From Desulfotignum sp. (lineage in GTDB: Bacteria; Desulfobacterota; Desulfobacteria; Desulfobacterales; Desulfobacteraceae): a stretch of 15,677 nucleotides of DNA. The notes below the pieces were generated by a model. That model saw nothing but the letters and a program-made list of their open reading frames with translations. It did not search any database and was not told the origin of the DNA. The stretch spans positions 1 to 15,677 of the forward strand of contig JAIPDY010000056.1 in assembly GCA_021737445.1 (NCBI GenBank), written 5' to 3'. Below, piece after piece: positions 6,226-15,115 of the stretch. The translations under genes were made by a program, and so were the position numbers. Each line of letters opens with the position of its first letter. Within the stretch, counting starts at the first letter, position 1.

Positions 6226-7725
6226 TCATTTGTTCCGCTCAAAAACAAGTTTCCCATAGGCCCAGGATTCCCGAAGTTCGCCAACTCCGCCGGGAAAAAC
6301 AGCAAATGAAACCAGATATGCTGCAGCTGACAAAAACAAACCGGCAGGCAGCCAGAGCAGGTTGTTGAGATCATCCATGAACGGCACAACCAGGACAACA
6401 CACACACCTCCCATCAGAAGACTGGAAAAAAACGGCTTGTAAACAGCTCCGGCCAGATGCCCCAGGGTTATGCCCGTATTTTTAAATGTATAATAAAAAA
6501 TGGGGAAAAATAATAAATAGTTGGCCAGTGCATAGGCCAGTGCCACCCCTTTTGGCCCCCAGGGCAGGCCTATGGCAAAGGAAAGACACGTAACCACCGC
6601 AGTTGCCACACTTAGAACAAGAAACAACCGTCCTTGTCCGGATGAAACAAGCACCATTTCACTGGTACTGGCCACCGGCTGTATAAAGGCGGCCAATGCC
6701 AGAATTTTAAAAATCTCACTGGCCCCTATCCACTGGGATCCGAGCAGCAGGCTGATGAGTTGATCTGAAAACACAAACATGAATGTAACCAGCGGCATCG
6801 ATATAAACGCAAGCAATGACACACATTTTAAAAAATATTCGCGATACTGTTCCGGATTGTTCTGCAACCGGCTTAAAGACGGTATTGCCACCCGTGTCAA
6901 GGGATTTCGCAAATTTGTAATGGGCATCATCAGCAATTGATAGGCCTTGCTGTAAAGCCCTAAGGAATCACTGCCGTGAAACCGGCCGATGAGAACATTG
7001 TCCAGGTGGCGCGGAAAATAGTTCACCACATTGGATCCCACCAGACTTGAACCGAACCGGATCATGGCACCCACTCTGGAATGCCTGCGGGGCAACCCCG
7101 GAATCCATTTACAAAAATACCAGTACCCGATGGTGTTCAATGAAACAAACGTCAGCAGGTTAAAAACCAAAGCCCAGTATCCAAACCCGAAATAACCGGC
7201 AATAACGGCCACAACAACCCCGGCCAGCATAGATATCACATTGATGCTCACGATTGAAAAAAACCGCATCTGCCGTGTCAGCAGTGCCTGATGCTGCACC
7301 CCCATACCTGTGATGACAAAGATCACAGATAAGGTCAGCATCACCCAAAGCAGTTCCGGTGTTTTGTAAAACCACGCGGCCACAGGAGATATCGCTGCGG
7401 TGGCAAGAGTGATTAGAAAACCGATCAACACGTTTATCCAAAATAATGTGCTGACCTGTTCATGGGTGATATCTGGGCGCTGGACAGTGGCCGTGGATAA
7501 CCCAAAACTGGAAAACATGCCGGCAAAGCCGGTGATGGTCATGGCCATGGCATTGATGCCGTAATCCTGGGGGCTCAATATCCGGGCCAGGATCATGGTG
7601 GATCCCAGCTGTATAATGAACATGAGTGCCTGGGATCCCAGTGTCACGGCCCCGCTCTTCAAAGACCGTTTTTTCAGATCCGTGTTCAGCCGGTGGGTGT
7701 CAAAAATATGGGCATATTTTTCCAT
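6226..7725 (-). CDS. Polysaccharide flippase, Wzx/WzxC-like (MOP superfamily)
   Basis: A 499-residue polytopic inner-membrane protein that probably flips undecaprenyl-linked repeat units to the periplasm. After about 20 polar residues, LKSGAVTLGSQALMFIIQLG opens the first membrane helix, followed by ILARILSPQDYGINAMA, the typical loop and second helix of Polysacc_synt/MATE-like exporters. About 12 to 14 hydrophobic segments follow, up to ~485. LGLYSKAYQLLMMPITNL in the middle is a strong family marker. Length matches WzxC-type flippases. The start lies 6 nt after the upstream GT4 stop. The presence of a flippase indicates a Wzx/Wzy-dependent route rather than an ABC exporter. Confidence 0.9.
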   Translation of the reverse strand: MEKYAHIFDTHRLNTDLKKRSLKSGAVTLGSQALMFIIQLGSTMILARILSPQDYGINAMAMTITGFAGMFSSFGLSTATVQRPDITHEQVSTLFWINVLIGFLITLATAAISPVAAWFYKTPELLWVMLTLSVIFVITGMGVQHQALLTRQMRFFSIVSINVISMLAGVVVAVIAGYFGFGYWALVFNLLTFVSLNTIGYWYFCKWIPGLPRRHSRVGAMIRFGSSLVGSNVVNYFPRHLDNVLIGRFHGSDSLGLYSKAYQLLMMPITNLRNPLTRVAIPSLSRLQNNPEQYREYFLKCVSLLAFISMPLVTFMFVFSDQLISLLLGSQWIGASEIFKILALAAFIQPVASTSEMVLVSSGQGRLFLVLSVATAVVTCLSFAIGLPWGPKGVALAYALANYLLFFPIFYYTFKNTGITLGHLAGAVYKPFFSSLLMGGVCVVLVVPFMDDLNNLLWLPAGLFLSAAAYLVSFAVFPGGVGELRESWAYGKLVFERNK

Positions 7726-7731
7726 ATAAGA

Positions 7732-8856
7732 TCACAGCACCTGTGTATAGAGCCTTTCATATGCCAGGGCCATTCTACTTGCTGAATATTTATTACAGAC
7801 CAATTTTTTCCCTGTGGATGCTATTTTTTTTGCCTCCGGGTAATGGGTTGAGACGGAAACAATTTTTTGAAAAAGATGGTCTGGATCCTCTGATTTGAAT
7901 ATATATCCTGTTTTTTCATCTTTGATCAATTCTGCTGACCCGGGGATATCAGAACAGATCACCGGTTTTTGTGCTGCTAAAGCTTCCATCAGGCATCTTG
8001 GAATACCTTCAAGCCGGGACGGCAGCACAAACACATCAAACCCGTTCAAAAATTCAAGCCGGTGATCCTGAAACCCGAAAAACATTATATTTTCTGAAAT
8101 TTCAAGATCTCTTGCCAGCGCTTCAAGAAAGGGCCGCAATGGACCATCACCGACCAATGCCAGCTTCCAGGGCAGGTTTTTATCAATCTTTGACAGGGCG
8201 TTGAATAAAACATCCAGTCCTTTGCGATGGATGAGCTGCCCGATATAGCCAAGGATGAAAAAACCCTGTTCCTTCCACTGGATCAGTTGCGGGCGAACAT
8301 TTTTGCAGACTTGAATTTCTGTAATATCCACACCGTTTTGAATGAATACCAGTTTTTTTTTGAGAAAAAATATTTTTTCAAGGCCGGCATACAGCTCCGG
8401 TGATAAAGGGACCACAGCATCCAGCCAGGGAAATATCATCCGGTCCATCATTTCATAGCATTTGAGGGCAAATCCCGCTTCCCTGCTCCATCCATGAGGG
8501 GTGGAGATGATTTTACAACGGGTTCCCCTTGTGGTCAGAAACCCGATCATATCGGTTTTGTACCAGTGGGTATGAAGAATATCGATCTTGTTTGCAAAGA
8601 TATACTGCCGCAGTCTTCTGACAGCAGACAGATTGATTCTGCCCGGCGCATCGATCATGACGGTGTGAAATCCCAGGGCGGCCGCCTCCCGGACCAGGGG
8701 CGGGTCTGTCGGCCCGGAGAAATCTTTGATCACACCGACAACAGACGTGACTTTGGCGGGGTCCAGGTGCCGGACCAGAGCCAGAATCCATCGTTCCGCA
8801 CCATACAGCCCGGCAGGGCTTCCCAGCTGCAAAACACGGATGGGCCTTTGTTTCAT
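7732..8856 (-). CDS. GT4-family glycosyltransferase
   Basis: A 374-residue GT-B glycosyltransferase. LQLGSPAGLYGAERW (9-23) is the N-terminal glycine loop. LHTHWYKTD (94-102) and STPHGW (118-123) are substrate-side positions common in the family. GYIGQLIHRKG (203-213) carries the donor-phosphate residues, and EGIPRCLMEALAAQKPVI (283-300) is the EX7E motif. The frame is open to 8889, but I start at the ATG at 8856: it forms a 4-nt ATGA overlap with the amidotransferase stop, and the conserved fold begins directly after it. This implies translational coupling. It most resembles the exosortase-locus GT4 enzymes; the sugar is unknown. Confidence 0.85.
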   Translation of the reverse strand: MKQRPIRVLQLGSPAGLYGAERWILALVRHLDPAKVTSVVGVIKDFSGPTDPPLVREAAALGFHTVMIDAPGRINLSAVRRLRQYIFANKIDILHTHWYKTDMIGFLTTRGTRCKIISTPHGWSREAGFALKCYEMMDRMIFPWLDAVVPLSPELYAGLEKIFFLKKKLVFIQNGVDITEIQVCKNVRPQLIQWKEQGFFILGYIGQLIHRKGLDVLFNALSKIDKNLPWKLALVGDGPLRPFLEALARDLEISENIMFFGFQDHRLEFLNGFDVFVLPSRLEGIPRCLMEALAAQKPVICSDIPGSAELIKDEKTGYIFKSEDPDHLFQKIVSVSTHYPEAKKIASTGKKLVCNKYSASRMALAYERLYTQVL

Positions 8857-10751
8857 TGCAACGGCCTTTTGTGAAACTGTTTTTCCCACAGCCCCAGCAT
8901 CATCAGGCCCCAGAGCAGCACACTGTGGTCTGCCCTTCCTTTCTGGTGATAAGACCAGATTGTGTGAAGCTGTGCCGGGTTCATACAGGACAGAACCACC
9001 TCACTGTTGAAGATATGATCATGGGCAAACGCGTTTAAATCTTTGCGAAGCCAGTGTGCCGCAGGAATGGCAAATCCCTGTTTGGGCAGATCTACAATTT
9101 TGGGGGGCAGGTGTTTTGCTGCAAGGTGACGCAGCAGCCGCTTGCCAGACCCATTTTTCACCTTCAAATGCAGGGGCAATGCAGCGGCAAATTCCAGGAT
9201 CCGGTAATCCAGCAGCGGATTTCTGACTTCAAGGGAATGGGCCATGCTCATTCTGTCCACCTTGACCAGCACATCATCGGTCATATAGCACTGGATGTCG
9301 GTGTGCTGGCTTCTGGAAACCGGGTCTGTACCGCTGCTTTTCTGATACACCGGTATCACGGTTTCCGCCGGGGTAAAGCCTTTCAGGGTATCCATGAAAC
9401 CCTTTGCATACAGGTTCTGCCGGATCTTTTGCCTGAGCCAGATCAGGTCGTTGTAAAACGCCTGGGCATCGCTGACAGCCAGATTTTCAAAGATGGTTTT
9501 CAGCCGCAGGAACCGGGGCAGTCCGGGGCCGGCCGGATACAGGGCACCGATCAGAGAAAACAGCGGGGTTCTCAAAACCGCCGGGAGCACCGACCTCAGT
9601 CTGAATTCCATCTGGTGGGGCAGATACCGGAAGGTGTATCCGCCGAATCCCTCATCCCCGCCGTCTCCAGACAGGGCCACGGTCACATTTTTTCCGGCCA
9701 TGCGACACACATGCCAGGTGGGAAGCGCACTGGAATCGGCAAGCGGTTCATCAAAAAAAGCGGCGATTTTCTCAAGGGTCTGGGATGCATCCGGATTGAC
9801 GATGAACTGGTGGTGGTCAGTTTTTAAAAAATCCGCCACCATGCCGGCTGCCGGCAGTTCGTTGAACCCTGTTTCATCAAACCCGATGGTGTGGGTGGCA
9901 ACCGGTTGGGATGATATCTTCGCCATGAAAGACACCACCAGAGAAGAGTCTATCCCGCCGGATAAAAACGCACCCAGGGGCACATCACTGATCAGCCGGA
10001 GCTTTACCGCGTCATACAGCAGTTCCGTCAACCGGTCTGAAGCCTGGTCCATGGTCAGGTCACGGGTTGACCCGAAATCAAGATGCCAGTATTTTTTCAA
10101 ATTCAAGCCATCAGATGTCAAAGTCAGGGTATGGGCAGAAGGCAGTTTGGATATGTCATCATAAATTGAATAAGGAACCGGGATATAGCCAAAGGAAAAA
10201 TAGCAGTCCAGGGCTTTTGGATCTATTTTTTTCTGTGACAGGCCCGCAGCCAGGATCGCCTTGAGTTCCGAGGCAAAAGCAAATCTTTTGCCATCCCAGA
10301 AATAGTAAAACGGTTTTTTGCCCACCCGGTCCCGGGCGGCAAACAGCGTTTTTTTCCGGCTGTCCCAGATGGCAAAGGCAAACATGCCGTTGAATTTTTT
10401 AACGCACGCTTCTTTCCATTCAATATAGGCATTCAGCACCACTTCGGTATCTGATGTGGTGCTGAACCGGTAATTTTTGCGCACCAGTTCTTTTTTTATC
10501 TCATGAAAATTGTACACCTCTCCATTAAACACAATGTGCAGGGTCTGATCCTGGCTCGCCATCGGCTGTTGGCCGGTAGAAAGATCGATGATGCGCAACC
10601 GTTTGTGGCCCAGGGCCGCAAAATCATCCACATAAACCCCTTGTTCATCAGGGCCCCGGTGGCCCATGGTGTCTGCCATGTTTGTGACCTGCGCCATGGC
10701 GCTGTCCCGGTTATGAGGAACAAACTGAATAATTCCGGCTATACCGCACAT
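8853..10751 (-). CDS. AsnB-like amidotransferase of exopolysaccharide loci
   Basis: A 632-residue two-domain enzyme resembling asparagine synthase (glutamine-hydrolysing). MCGIAGI gives the catalytic Cys2 of the class II glutaminase domain; HRGPDEQG (31-38) and VFNGEVYNF (74-82) complete the ammonia-forming site. The synthetase domain has the ATP pyrophosphatase P-loop SGGIDSS (264-270) and SGDGGDEGFGGY (361-372). All key residues are present. In XrtA/PEP-CTERM-type loci this protein is the system amidotransferase (TIGR03108) and is thought to amidate a carboxylated sugar or side chain rather than make free asparagine. Its position between two glycosyltransferases supports that. It starts 19 nt after the GT4 stop at 10771 with only a weak, distant AGGA. 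A housekeeping AsnB role cannot be ruled out. Confidence 0.9.
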   Translation of the reverse strand: MCGIAGIIQFVPHNRDSAMAQVTNMADTMGHRGPDEQGVYVDDFAALGHKRLRIIDLSTGQQPMASQDQTLHIVFNGEVYNFHEIKKELVRKNYRFSTTSDTEVVLNAYIEWKEACVKKFNGMFAFAIWDSRKKTLFAARDRVGKKPFYYFWDGKRFAFASELKAILAAGLSQKKIDPKALDCYFSFGYIPVPYSIYDDISKLPSAHTLTLTSDGLNLKKYWHLDFGSTRDLTMDQASDRLTELLYDAVKLRLISDVPLGAFLSGGIDSSLVVSFMAKISSQPVATHTIGFDETGFNELPAAGMVADFLKTDHHQFIVNPDASQTLEKIAAFFDEPLADSSALPTWHVCRMAGKNVTVALSGDGGDEGFGGYTFRYLPHQMEFRLRSVLPAVLRTPLFSLIGALYPAGPGLPRFLRLKTIFENLAVSDAQAFYNDLIWLRQKIRQNLYAKGFMDTLKGFTPAETVIPVYQKSSGTDPVSRSQHTDIQCYMTDDVLVKVDRMSMAHSLEVRNPLLDYRILEFAAALPLHLKVKNGSGKRLLRHLAAKHLPPKIVDLPKQGFAIPAAHWLRKDLNAFAHDHIFNSEVVLSCMNPAQLHTIWSYHQKGRADHSVLLWGLMMLGLWEKQFHKRPLQ

Positions 10752-10770
10752 GCTGGTTCAATGTCCTGAT

Positions 10771-11877
10771 CTATAACTGCTGGTAAAGGGTTTTATAGGT
10801 GTGTATCATCCGATCAAATGTAAAATTTTCCAGAAACCTTTTGTTTGCCTGATTTCCCATTGCCTGTGATTTTCTTTTATCCAGGGCCGCTTCTGTCAGT
10901 GCCCTGGACAGGGCCGAACCATCCCCTGTAGGTACCACCCATCCGGTCTGGTTGTTTACAACAATTTCAGGGTTGCCCCCGGCATTGCTGACAATGGCTG
11001 GAACCCCGGCGGACATGGCCTCAAGAAGAGCCATGGATGTGCCTTCACTCAAACTTGCCAGAACAAATACATCCAGGACCGATGCCAGGGCAGCGGCATC
11101 TTTCTGATACCCGGCCAGGACCACATGATCAGAAAGCGACATGTGAATAATTTTTTCTTTGATTTCATTGAACAGCGGCCCATCCCCGATGATCAACAGT
11201 TTCAGGTCAGGACAGCCGGCCAAAGCCGTCTGAAATCCATCCAGAACAACACAGAGATTTTTAATGGGATCCAGCCGGCCGATAAATCCGGCCACCACAT
11301 CTTTTTGAGTGAAACCGAATCTGGCCCGCAAGGCCCTGCGTTCATCCGGGGCCATGGCAGGCAGGGGCCGGGTCCCGTTATACACCACATAGGTTTTGTC
11401 CGGGTCAAGGCCTTCATAGAGAAACAACCGGTTTTTCACATCATGGGACACGGCTGTCACCGTGTGTGTCAGTCTCTGCAAAACCATCCGGTTGAACGCC
11501 CGCCTTTTTTTATTGAGCACCTCAGGATACAGCCGGCCGTGTTCTTCAAACAAAAGTTTTGGCCTGGGATACAGGAGCCGTGACAACCCGGTATAAAACC
11601 AGGGGGTACACTGATGGGCGTGAAAAAAATGGATAAGGTTCCGGGCCGCATACCGGGCCAGCATTACCGGCAGCCGCAGATCCAGTCCGGGCTGGCGGTA
11701 AAAGGACAATACCGGTATGCCGGCCGCCCTGATCTGGTCCGCCCAGATCCCGGGTTCATCCAGGCAGATGATCCGGATATCATATTCTTTTTGCAGGGCC
11801 AGGGCCATGTCAGCTGCCAGGCGCTCTGTACCGCCCAGGTTCAATGAATGCACCACATATGCCACCCGTTTTTTCAT
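10771..11877 (-). CDS. GT4-family glycosyltransferase, TIGR03088-like
   Basis: A 368-residue GT-B glycosyltransferase. VVHSLNLGGTERLAADMALA (8-27) is the glycine loop, FEEHGRLYPEVLNKKRR (110-126) matches the acceptor-side region of exosortase-associated GT4 enzymes, FIGRLDPIKN (198-207) binds the donor, and SEGTSMALLEAMSAGVPAI (277-295) contains the EX7E motif. The reading frame is open to 12066, but the first 63 codons are out-of-frame shadow of the upstream gene (Cys/Pro/Arg-rich and unconserved). The ATG at 11877 gives a 4-nt ATGA overlap with the upstream stop and an MKKRVAYVVHSL start typical of the family. The TIGR03088 (stp2) assignment is tentative; the GT4 call is firm. Confidence 0.85.
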   Translation of the reverse strand: MKKRVAYVVHSLNLGGTERLAADMALALQKEYDIRIICLDEPGIWADQIRAAGIPVLSFYRQPGLDLRLPVMLARYAARNLIHFFHAHQCTPWFYTGLSRLLYPRPKLLFEEHGRLYPEVLNKKRRAFNRMVLQRLTHTVTAVSHDVKNRLFLYEGLDPDKTYVVYNGTRPLPAMAPDERRALRARFGFTQKDVVAGFIGRLDPIKNLCVVLDGFQTALAGCPDLKLLIIGDGPLFNEIKEKIIHMSLSDHVVLAGYQKDAAALASVLDVFVLASLSEGTSMALLEAMSAGVPAIVSNAGGNPEIVVNNQTGWVVPTGDGSALSRALTEAALDKRKSQAMGNQANKRFLENFTFDRMIHTYKTLYQQL

Positions 11878-13094
11878 GACAGCAGATGATCCAGTTTTTC
11901 CAGGCTGGTCTGCCAGGCATACCGGGTTTTGATCATCTCCCTGGCTGACCGGCCCAGAGCGAGGGCATATAACCGGTTTTTCAAAAGCGTCACAACCGCC
12001 CCGGCAAACTCGGTTTCCGTGTCTGCTACCAGCACATGGGTCCCGGTCCGGGCATTGATACCGCAAAAAGCAGCGGATGTGGCAACAACCGGCCGGCCCA
12101 TGGCCATGGCCTCAAGCACCTTGTTCTGAATTCCCCTGGCAATGCGCAAAGGCACCACACACACGGTTGCCTTTTTATAATATTCCCGGATATCTGCAAC
12201 ATACCCTGTGACAACCACACCGGCTGTTTTTGACAATGCCCTGATCTCAGGGGATGGATTGCTTCCCACAATCAAAAATCTGACCTGTGGGAAAACTTTT
12301 TTTATCTGCGGCAAAATTTTTTTGTAAAACCAGATTACCCCGTCAATATTGGCATAATAATCCATGGCACCGGTAAACACCAGGGTGGGATCACTGCCGG
12401 GTTCAAACCATTGCGTATCCCCGCAAAAATAATCAGCATCCACCCCGTTGGGCACCGGGGTCACATGTCTGGCACCAGGCACCTGCCCCTTAAACAGGGC
12501 AGCTTCATTTTCAGAAACAAAGATGGAAACATCAAATGACTGGTTGATTTTTTTCTCATACGCCAGCAGCCGCCTGGACTCAGCCAGAAAAATTTTTGAC
12601 ATGGGGAATCGTGCGGTTTTGGCATACTGGCGCCACTTATCAGAATCCACGTCACAAAAATCGATGACCAGCCGGGGAGCCGGCTTTTTTTTTCTGATGG
12701 CCGGCAGGTTATAAAGCACATAGGGAGCCATGGAAGAGGAAAAACAGAAAACAGCCTGGTAGGGTTTTTCATTTAACAGCGCCAGCACCCGGTGTCTGGC
12801 TGCGGCATCATAAAAATACCCCTGTGTGATCGATTTTCCTGCAACAAAACCCAGGATGCCTTTTATTTTCGCCTTCAGTGCATTTACCGGAAAAACAAAC
12901 ACCTTTTCACACAGTTTTTCCAGGTCTGCGGCAAACCGCACATCACCCGGATCATCTGCAAAGGTCACCAGATCAATCTGCCATTTTCGGCACAGATAGG
13001 TTATCTGGTGAAAGGTGCGGATCTTGTCCCCTTTATCAGGTGGAAAAGGAATCCGGTGGCAGATATACAGCAGCCTGGGCTTTGGATCAGTCAT
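11874..13094 (-). CDS. TIGR03087-type sugar transferase of the XrtA/EpsH1 system
   Basis: A 406-residue GT-B glycosyltransferase with hallmarks of the exosortase-A-associated sugar transferase family (stp1): LLYICHRIPFPPDKGDKIRT (8-27), FADDPGD (45-51), CFSSSMAPYV (117-126) and LVFTGAMDYYANIDGVIWF (238-256). GIQNKVLEAMAMGRPVVATS (321-340) is the C-terminal donor-binding and EX7E-like region. This family is nearly confined to exosortase-A-type exopolysaccharide loci, so it is a strong marker of the locus type. The ATG at 13094 overlaps the stop of the GT2 gene by 8 nt. It directly follows a T7A7 tract (13096-13109) and has no Shine-Dalgarno sequence, so initiation probably depends on coupling. 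Confidence 0.9.
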   Translation of the reverse strand: MTDPKPRLLYICHRIPFPPDKGDKIRTFHQITYLCRKWQIDLVTFADDPGDVRFAADLEKLCEKVFVFPVNALKAKIKGILGFVAGKSITQGYFYDAAARHRVLALLNEKPYQAVFCFSSSMAPYVLYNLPAIRKKKPAPRLVIDFCDVDSDKWRQYAKTARFPMSKIFLAESRRLLAYEKKINQSFDVSIFVSENEAALFKGQVPGARHVTPVPNGVDADYFCGDTQWFEPGSDPTLVFTGAMDYYANIDGVIWFYKKILPQIKKVFPQVRFLIVGSNPSPEIRALSKTAGVVVTGYVADIREYYKKATVCVVPLRIARGIQNKVLEAMAMGRPVVATSAAFCGINARTGTHVLVADTETEFAGAVVTLLKNRLYALALGRSAREMIKTRYAWQTSLEKLDHLLS

Positions 13095-14025
13095 GTTTTT
13101 TTAAAAAAACCACTGCCATGGTCCGGGCAGTAAAATAGAGATACAATAGTACAGTCAACTGCAGTTTTTGGGTCAGATCTGTTTTTTTTCCTCTTAATTT
13201 ATACAGGGCCGGCAGGATAGGAAAACAGGCCGCAGCCAGCACCATCCAACCTGTTGCAGCTGTGAGATGAAACATCAGAAAAATCAGACAGGCCGGCAGA
13301 AATATCCCGAAATAGACCGGCACTGCAAGACTTGGCAGCTCCTTTAAAGAGATACCGTGGGCAAACACTCCGGAAAAACTTGACCTGCCCCGCCACAGCT
13401 CTTTTTTGAAAAATTCTGACATGGTGGCTGCCTCTCCCAGATGAAACACCTTTATGGAAGGATCTGACACAATTTTTCCATATGCAGATACCCGGTAGGA
13501 AAAATCAACATCTTCGCAGGTTTCCAAAGATTCATCAAACCCGCCGGCTTTCATAAACACCTTTTTTGCCACAAACAAATTCATGGATTCAAGCCAGTCA
13601 ACATCAGCCACATGGTTTTGCTTTTGCCTGACAAGAAACCAGGTGTTCTGAACCCATGTGGCGTTTTCAGGGATCTTTGGGGCCGATCCCCAGGCAGCAA
13701 TGGTATCATCCTCAAAATACCGGGCCGCACATGCAACCCAGTCAGGCGAGACCACACAGTCGGCATCCACAAATGCCAGGATATCTCCTCTGGCATGCCC
13801 GGCTCCCAGGTTTCTGAGGCCTGAAACATTTTTTGTGGCATCCTGTAACACAATGGCACCAAATGAACGGGCAATATCACTTGTGCTGTCAAAGGATCCA
13901 TTGTCAATGACAATCACTTCCAGGTGCGTTTTGGGCCAGTCCAGATCTGCAATGGATTTAAGGCACAGCGGCAGGCAGGCTTCTTCGTTATACGCGGGAA
14001 TGATAATGCTGACTGTGTGTGTCAT
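13087..14025 (-). CDS. GT2-family glycosyltransferase with membrane tail
   Basis: A 312-residue inverting glycosyltransferase (GT-A fold). SIIIPAYNEEACLPLCLKSI (6-25) is the nucleotide-binding start, VIDNGSFDSTSDIA (39-52) the second motif and FVDADC (85-90) the metal-binding DXD. GGFDE (161-165) and EDVDFSYR (171-178) form the acceptor-side catalytic region. Two to three hydrophobic segments follow (about 232-252, 255-275, 288-306), so the enzyme should sit at the inner membrane with its catalytic part in the cytoplasm. WRGRSSFSGVFAHG (211-224) links the two parts, as in membrane-bound exopolysaccharide GT2 enzymes. The start lies 1 nt after the FemAB stop. The sugar is not predictable. Confidence 0.85.
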   Translation of the reverse strand: MTHTVSIIIPAYNEEACLPLCLKSIADLDWPKTHLEVIVIDNGSFDSTSDIARSFGAIVLQDATKNVSGLRNLGAGHARGDILAFVDADCVVSPDWVACAARYFEDDTIAAWGSAPKIPENATWVQNTWFLVRQKQNHVADVDWLESMNLFVAKKVFMKAGGFDESLETCEDVDFSYRVSAYGKIVSDPSIKVFHLGEAATMSEFFKKELWRGRSSFSGVFAHGISLKELPSLAVPVYFGIFLPACLIFLMFHLTAATGWMVLAAACFPILPALYKLRGKKTDLTQKLQLTVLLYLYFTARTMAVVFLKKHD

Positions 14026-14026
14026 G

Positions 14027-15115
14027 CTAAAGAGAGATATACTTTCGGGTCAAAACGCCCAGACCGGTGCTCACCGGCACCGGCAGTTTTTTTATTACAG
14101 CTTCCGCCAAGTCTCTTTTCATCCCTGACCTGCCGGCCGGCTGTTTCTTTAACGGGGCAAGATGCGGAAACGCAGCCGGGTCAAATGCGGCCCAGTGCAG
14201 ATCAACCGGGACCGCTCCCCACTGTTTTTTAAACCGGAATGTGCCGGCATCGGGCGTGGACCGGCCAAAGTCCAGCATTTTAAAACCATTGGCAGCGGCA
14301 AAGGACAAAAATCCCCAATACAGCAGCATATTGGGGTTCAAGGAATTGAAGCGGCGCAGAGACGATGCCCAGGGAACCGATACCAGACAGGGATGGCACA
14401 GGATCATGCCTGCTGCGGCCGGCTCGCCTGCCGGCGTGGTCACCACCCCGATATGGGCACGGCTGCCGTAAAAAGCCAGAATCCGGTAAAACCATTCAAA
14501 TGAATGCACCACCGATCCCAGATCCCGCATGTTTTCACAAAAGATCCGGTAAAACAGGGGCAGACAGCTTCGGCCTGCCATGTGAAACTTCAGTCCGTCC
14601 CGCATCGGTTTTATTACCTGGCTTCTGACTTTGGCTTTCAAAGATCCCAGCAGGCAGGTTGGATCATGCGGCAGAGGGCGCACCATCCTGACCTTGCCGG
14701 AATGGCGCGTAAGATTTGGATCCAGACCTGCAAAAGGCCTCACAGACCGTATTGCCACCCCAGGGATCTTTTTTTGGACCGCATATGCCATTGCATGGGC
14801 AAGCAGAGCTGCTTCAGTTTCAGGTGAATCAGCCAGAACTCCGCCTGCATCACAATAGGGCAGTGACACCAGTGTCCCTTTTGTAAAGGGAGCATGCAGA
14901 TGAATCAGGGGCAGAATCCCTTTTACCCGGCCCTGGTTCTGCTGCCGGCCCTGGGCCATAAAACAGATGCTTTTGAACCGGTAAGCGGCTTCAACCGCCC
15001 GGATGAACCCGGATAACTGGTATGCGGTGCCGCCCGGATGGTTGCAGACATAGTGGTTCCATGCACCCTGGTCATGAGGGGTGGTGGGCCGGATAAAAAC
15101 TGTTGAATTCAGCAT
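14027..15115 (-). CDS. FemAB-like protein of the XrtA/PEP-CTERM system
   Basis: A 362-residue GNAT-fold acyl/aminoacyl-transferase-like protein matching the FemAB family tied to exosortase-A loci (TIGR03019). Its signature stretches are SLPYCDAGGVLAD (84-96), SVPWASSLRRFNSLNPNMLL (about 248-267) and LDFGRSTPDAGTFRFKKQWG (about 284-303). FemAB proteins in peptidoglycan synthesis add amino acids from tRNA; in these loci the donor and acceptor are unknown, and amino-acid or acyl decoration of the glycan is inferred. The start overlaps the deacetylase stop by 7 nt, and the stop lies 1 nt before the GT2 gene. Confidence 0.9.
   Translation of the reverse strand: MLNSTVFIRPTTPHDQGAWNHYVCNHPGGTAYQLSGFIRAVEAAYRFKSICFMAQGRQQNQGRVKGILPLIHLHAPFTKGTLVSLPYCDAGGVLADSPETEAALLAHAMAYAVQKKIPGVAIRSVRPFAGLDPNLTRHSGKVRMVRPLPHDPTCLLGSLKAKVRSQVIKPMRDGLKFHMAGRSCLPLFYRIFCENMRDLGSVVHSFEWFYRILAFYGSRAHIGVVTTPAGEPAAAGMILCHPCLVSVPWASSLRRFNSLNPNMLLYWGFLSFAAANGFKMLDFGRSTPDAGTFRFKKQWGAVPVDLHWAAFDPAAFPHLAPLKKQPAGRSGMKRDLAEAVIKKLPVPVSTGLGVLTRKYISL

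Noticed and set aside
9054..10164. Two long plus-strand frames (257 and 223 codons) opposite the amidotransferase gene
   Set aside because: They are antisense to a gene with full catalytic motifs, and their translations show no domain or good start; they are shadows of its codon bias.
11878..12066. A 63-codon upstream extension of the GT4 gene at 10771-11877
   Set aside because: It lies inside the TIGR03087-type gene in another frame, is unlike any GT4 N-terminus, and the ATGA overlap at 11874-11877 gives a better start.
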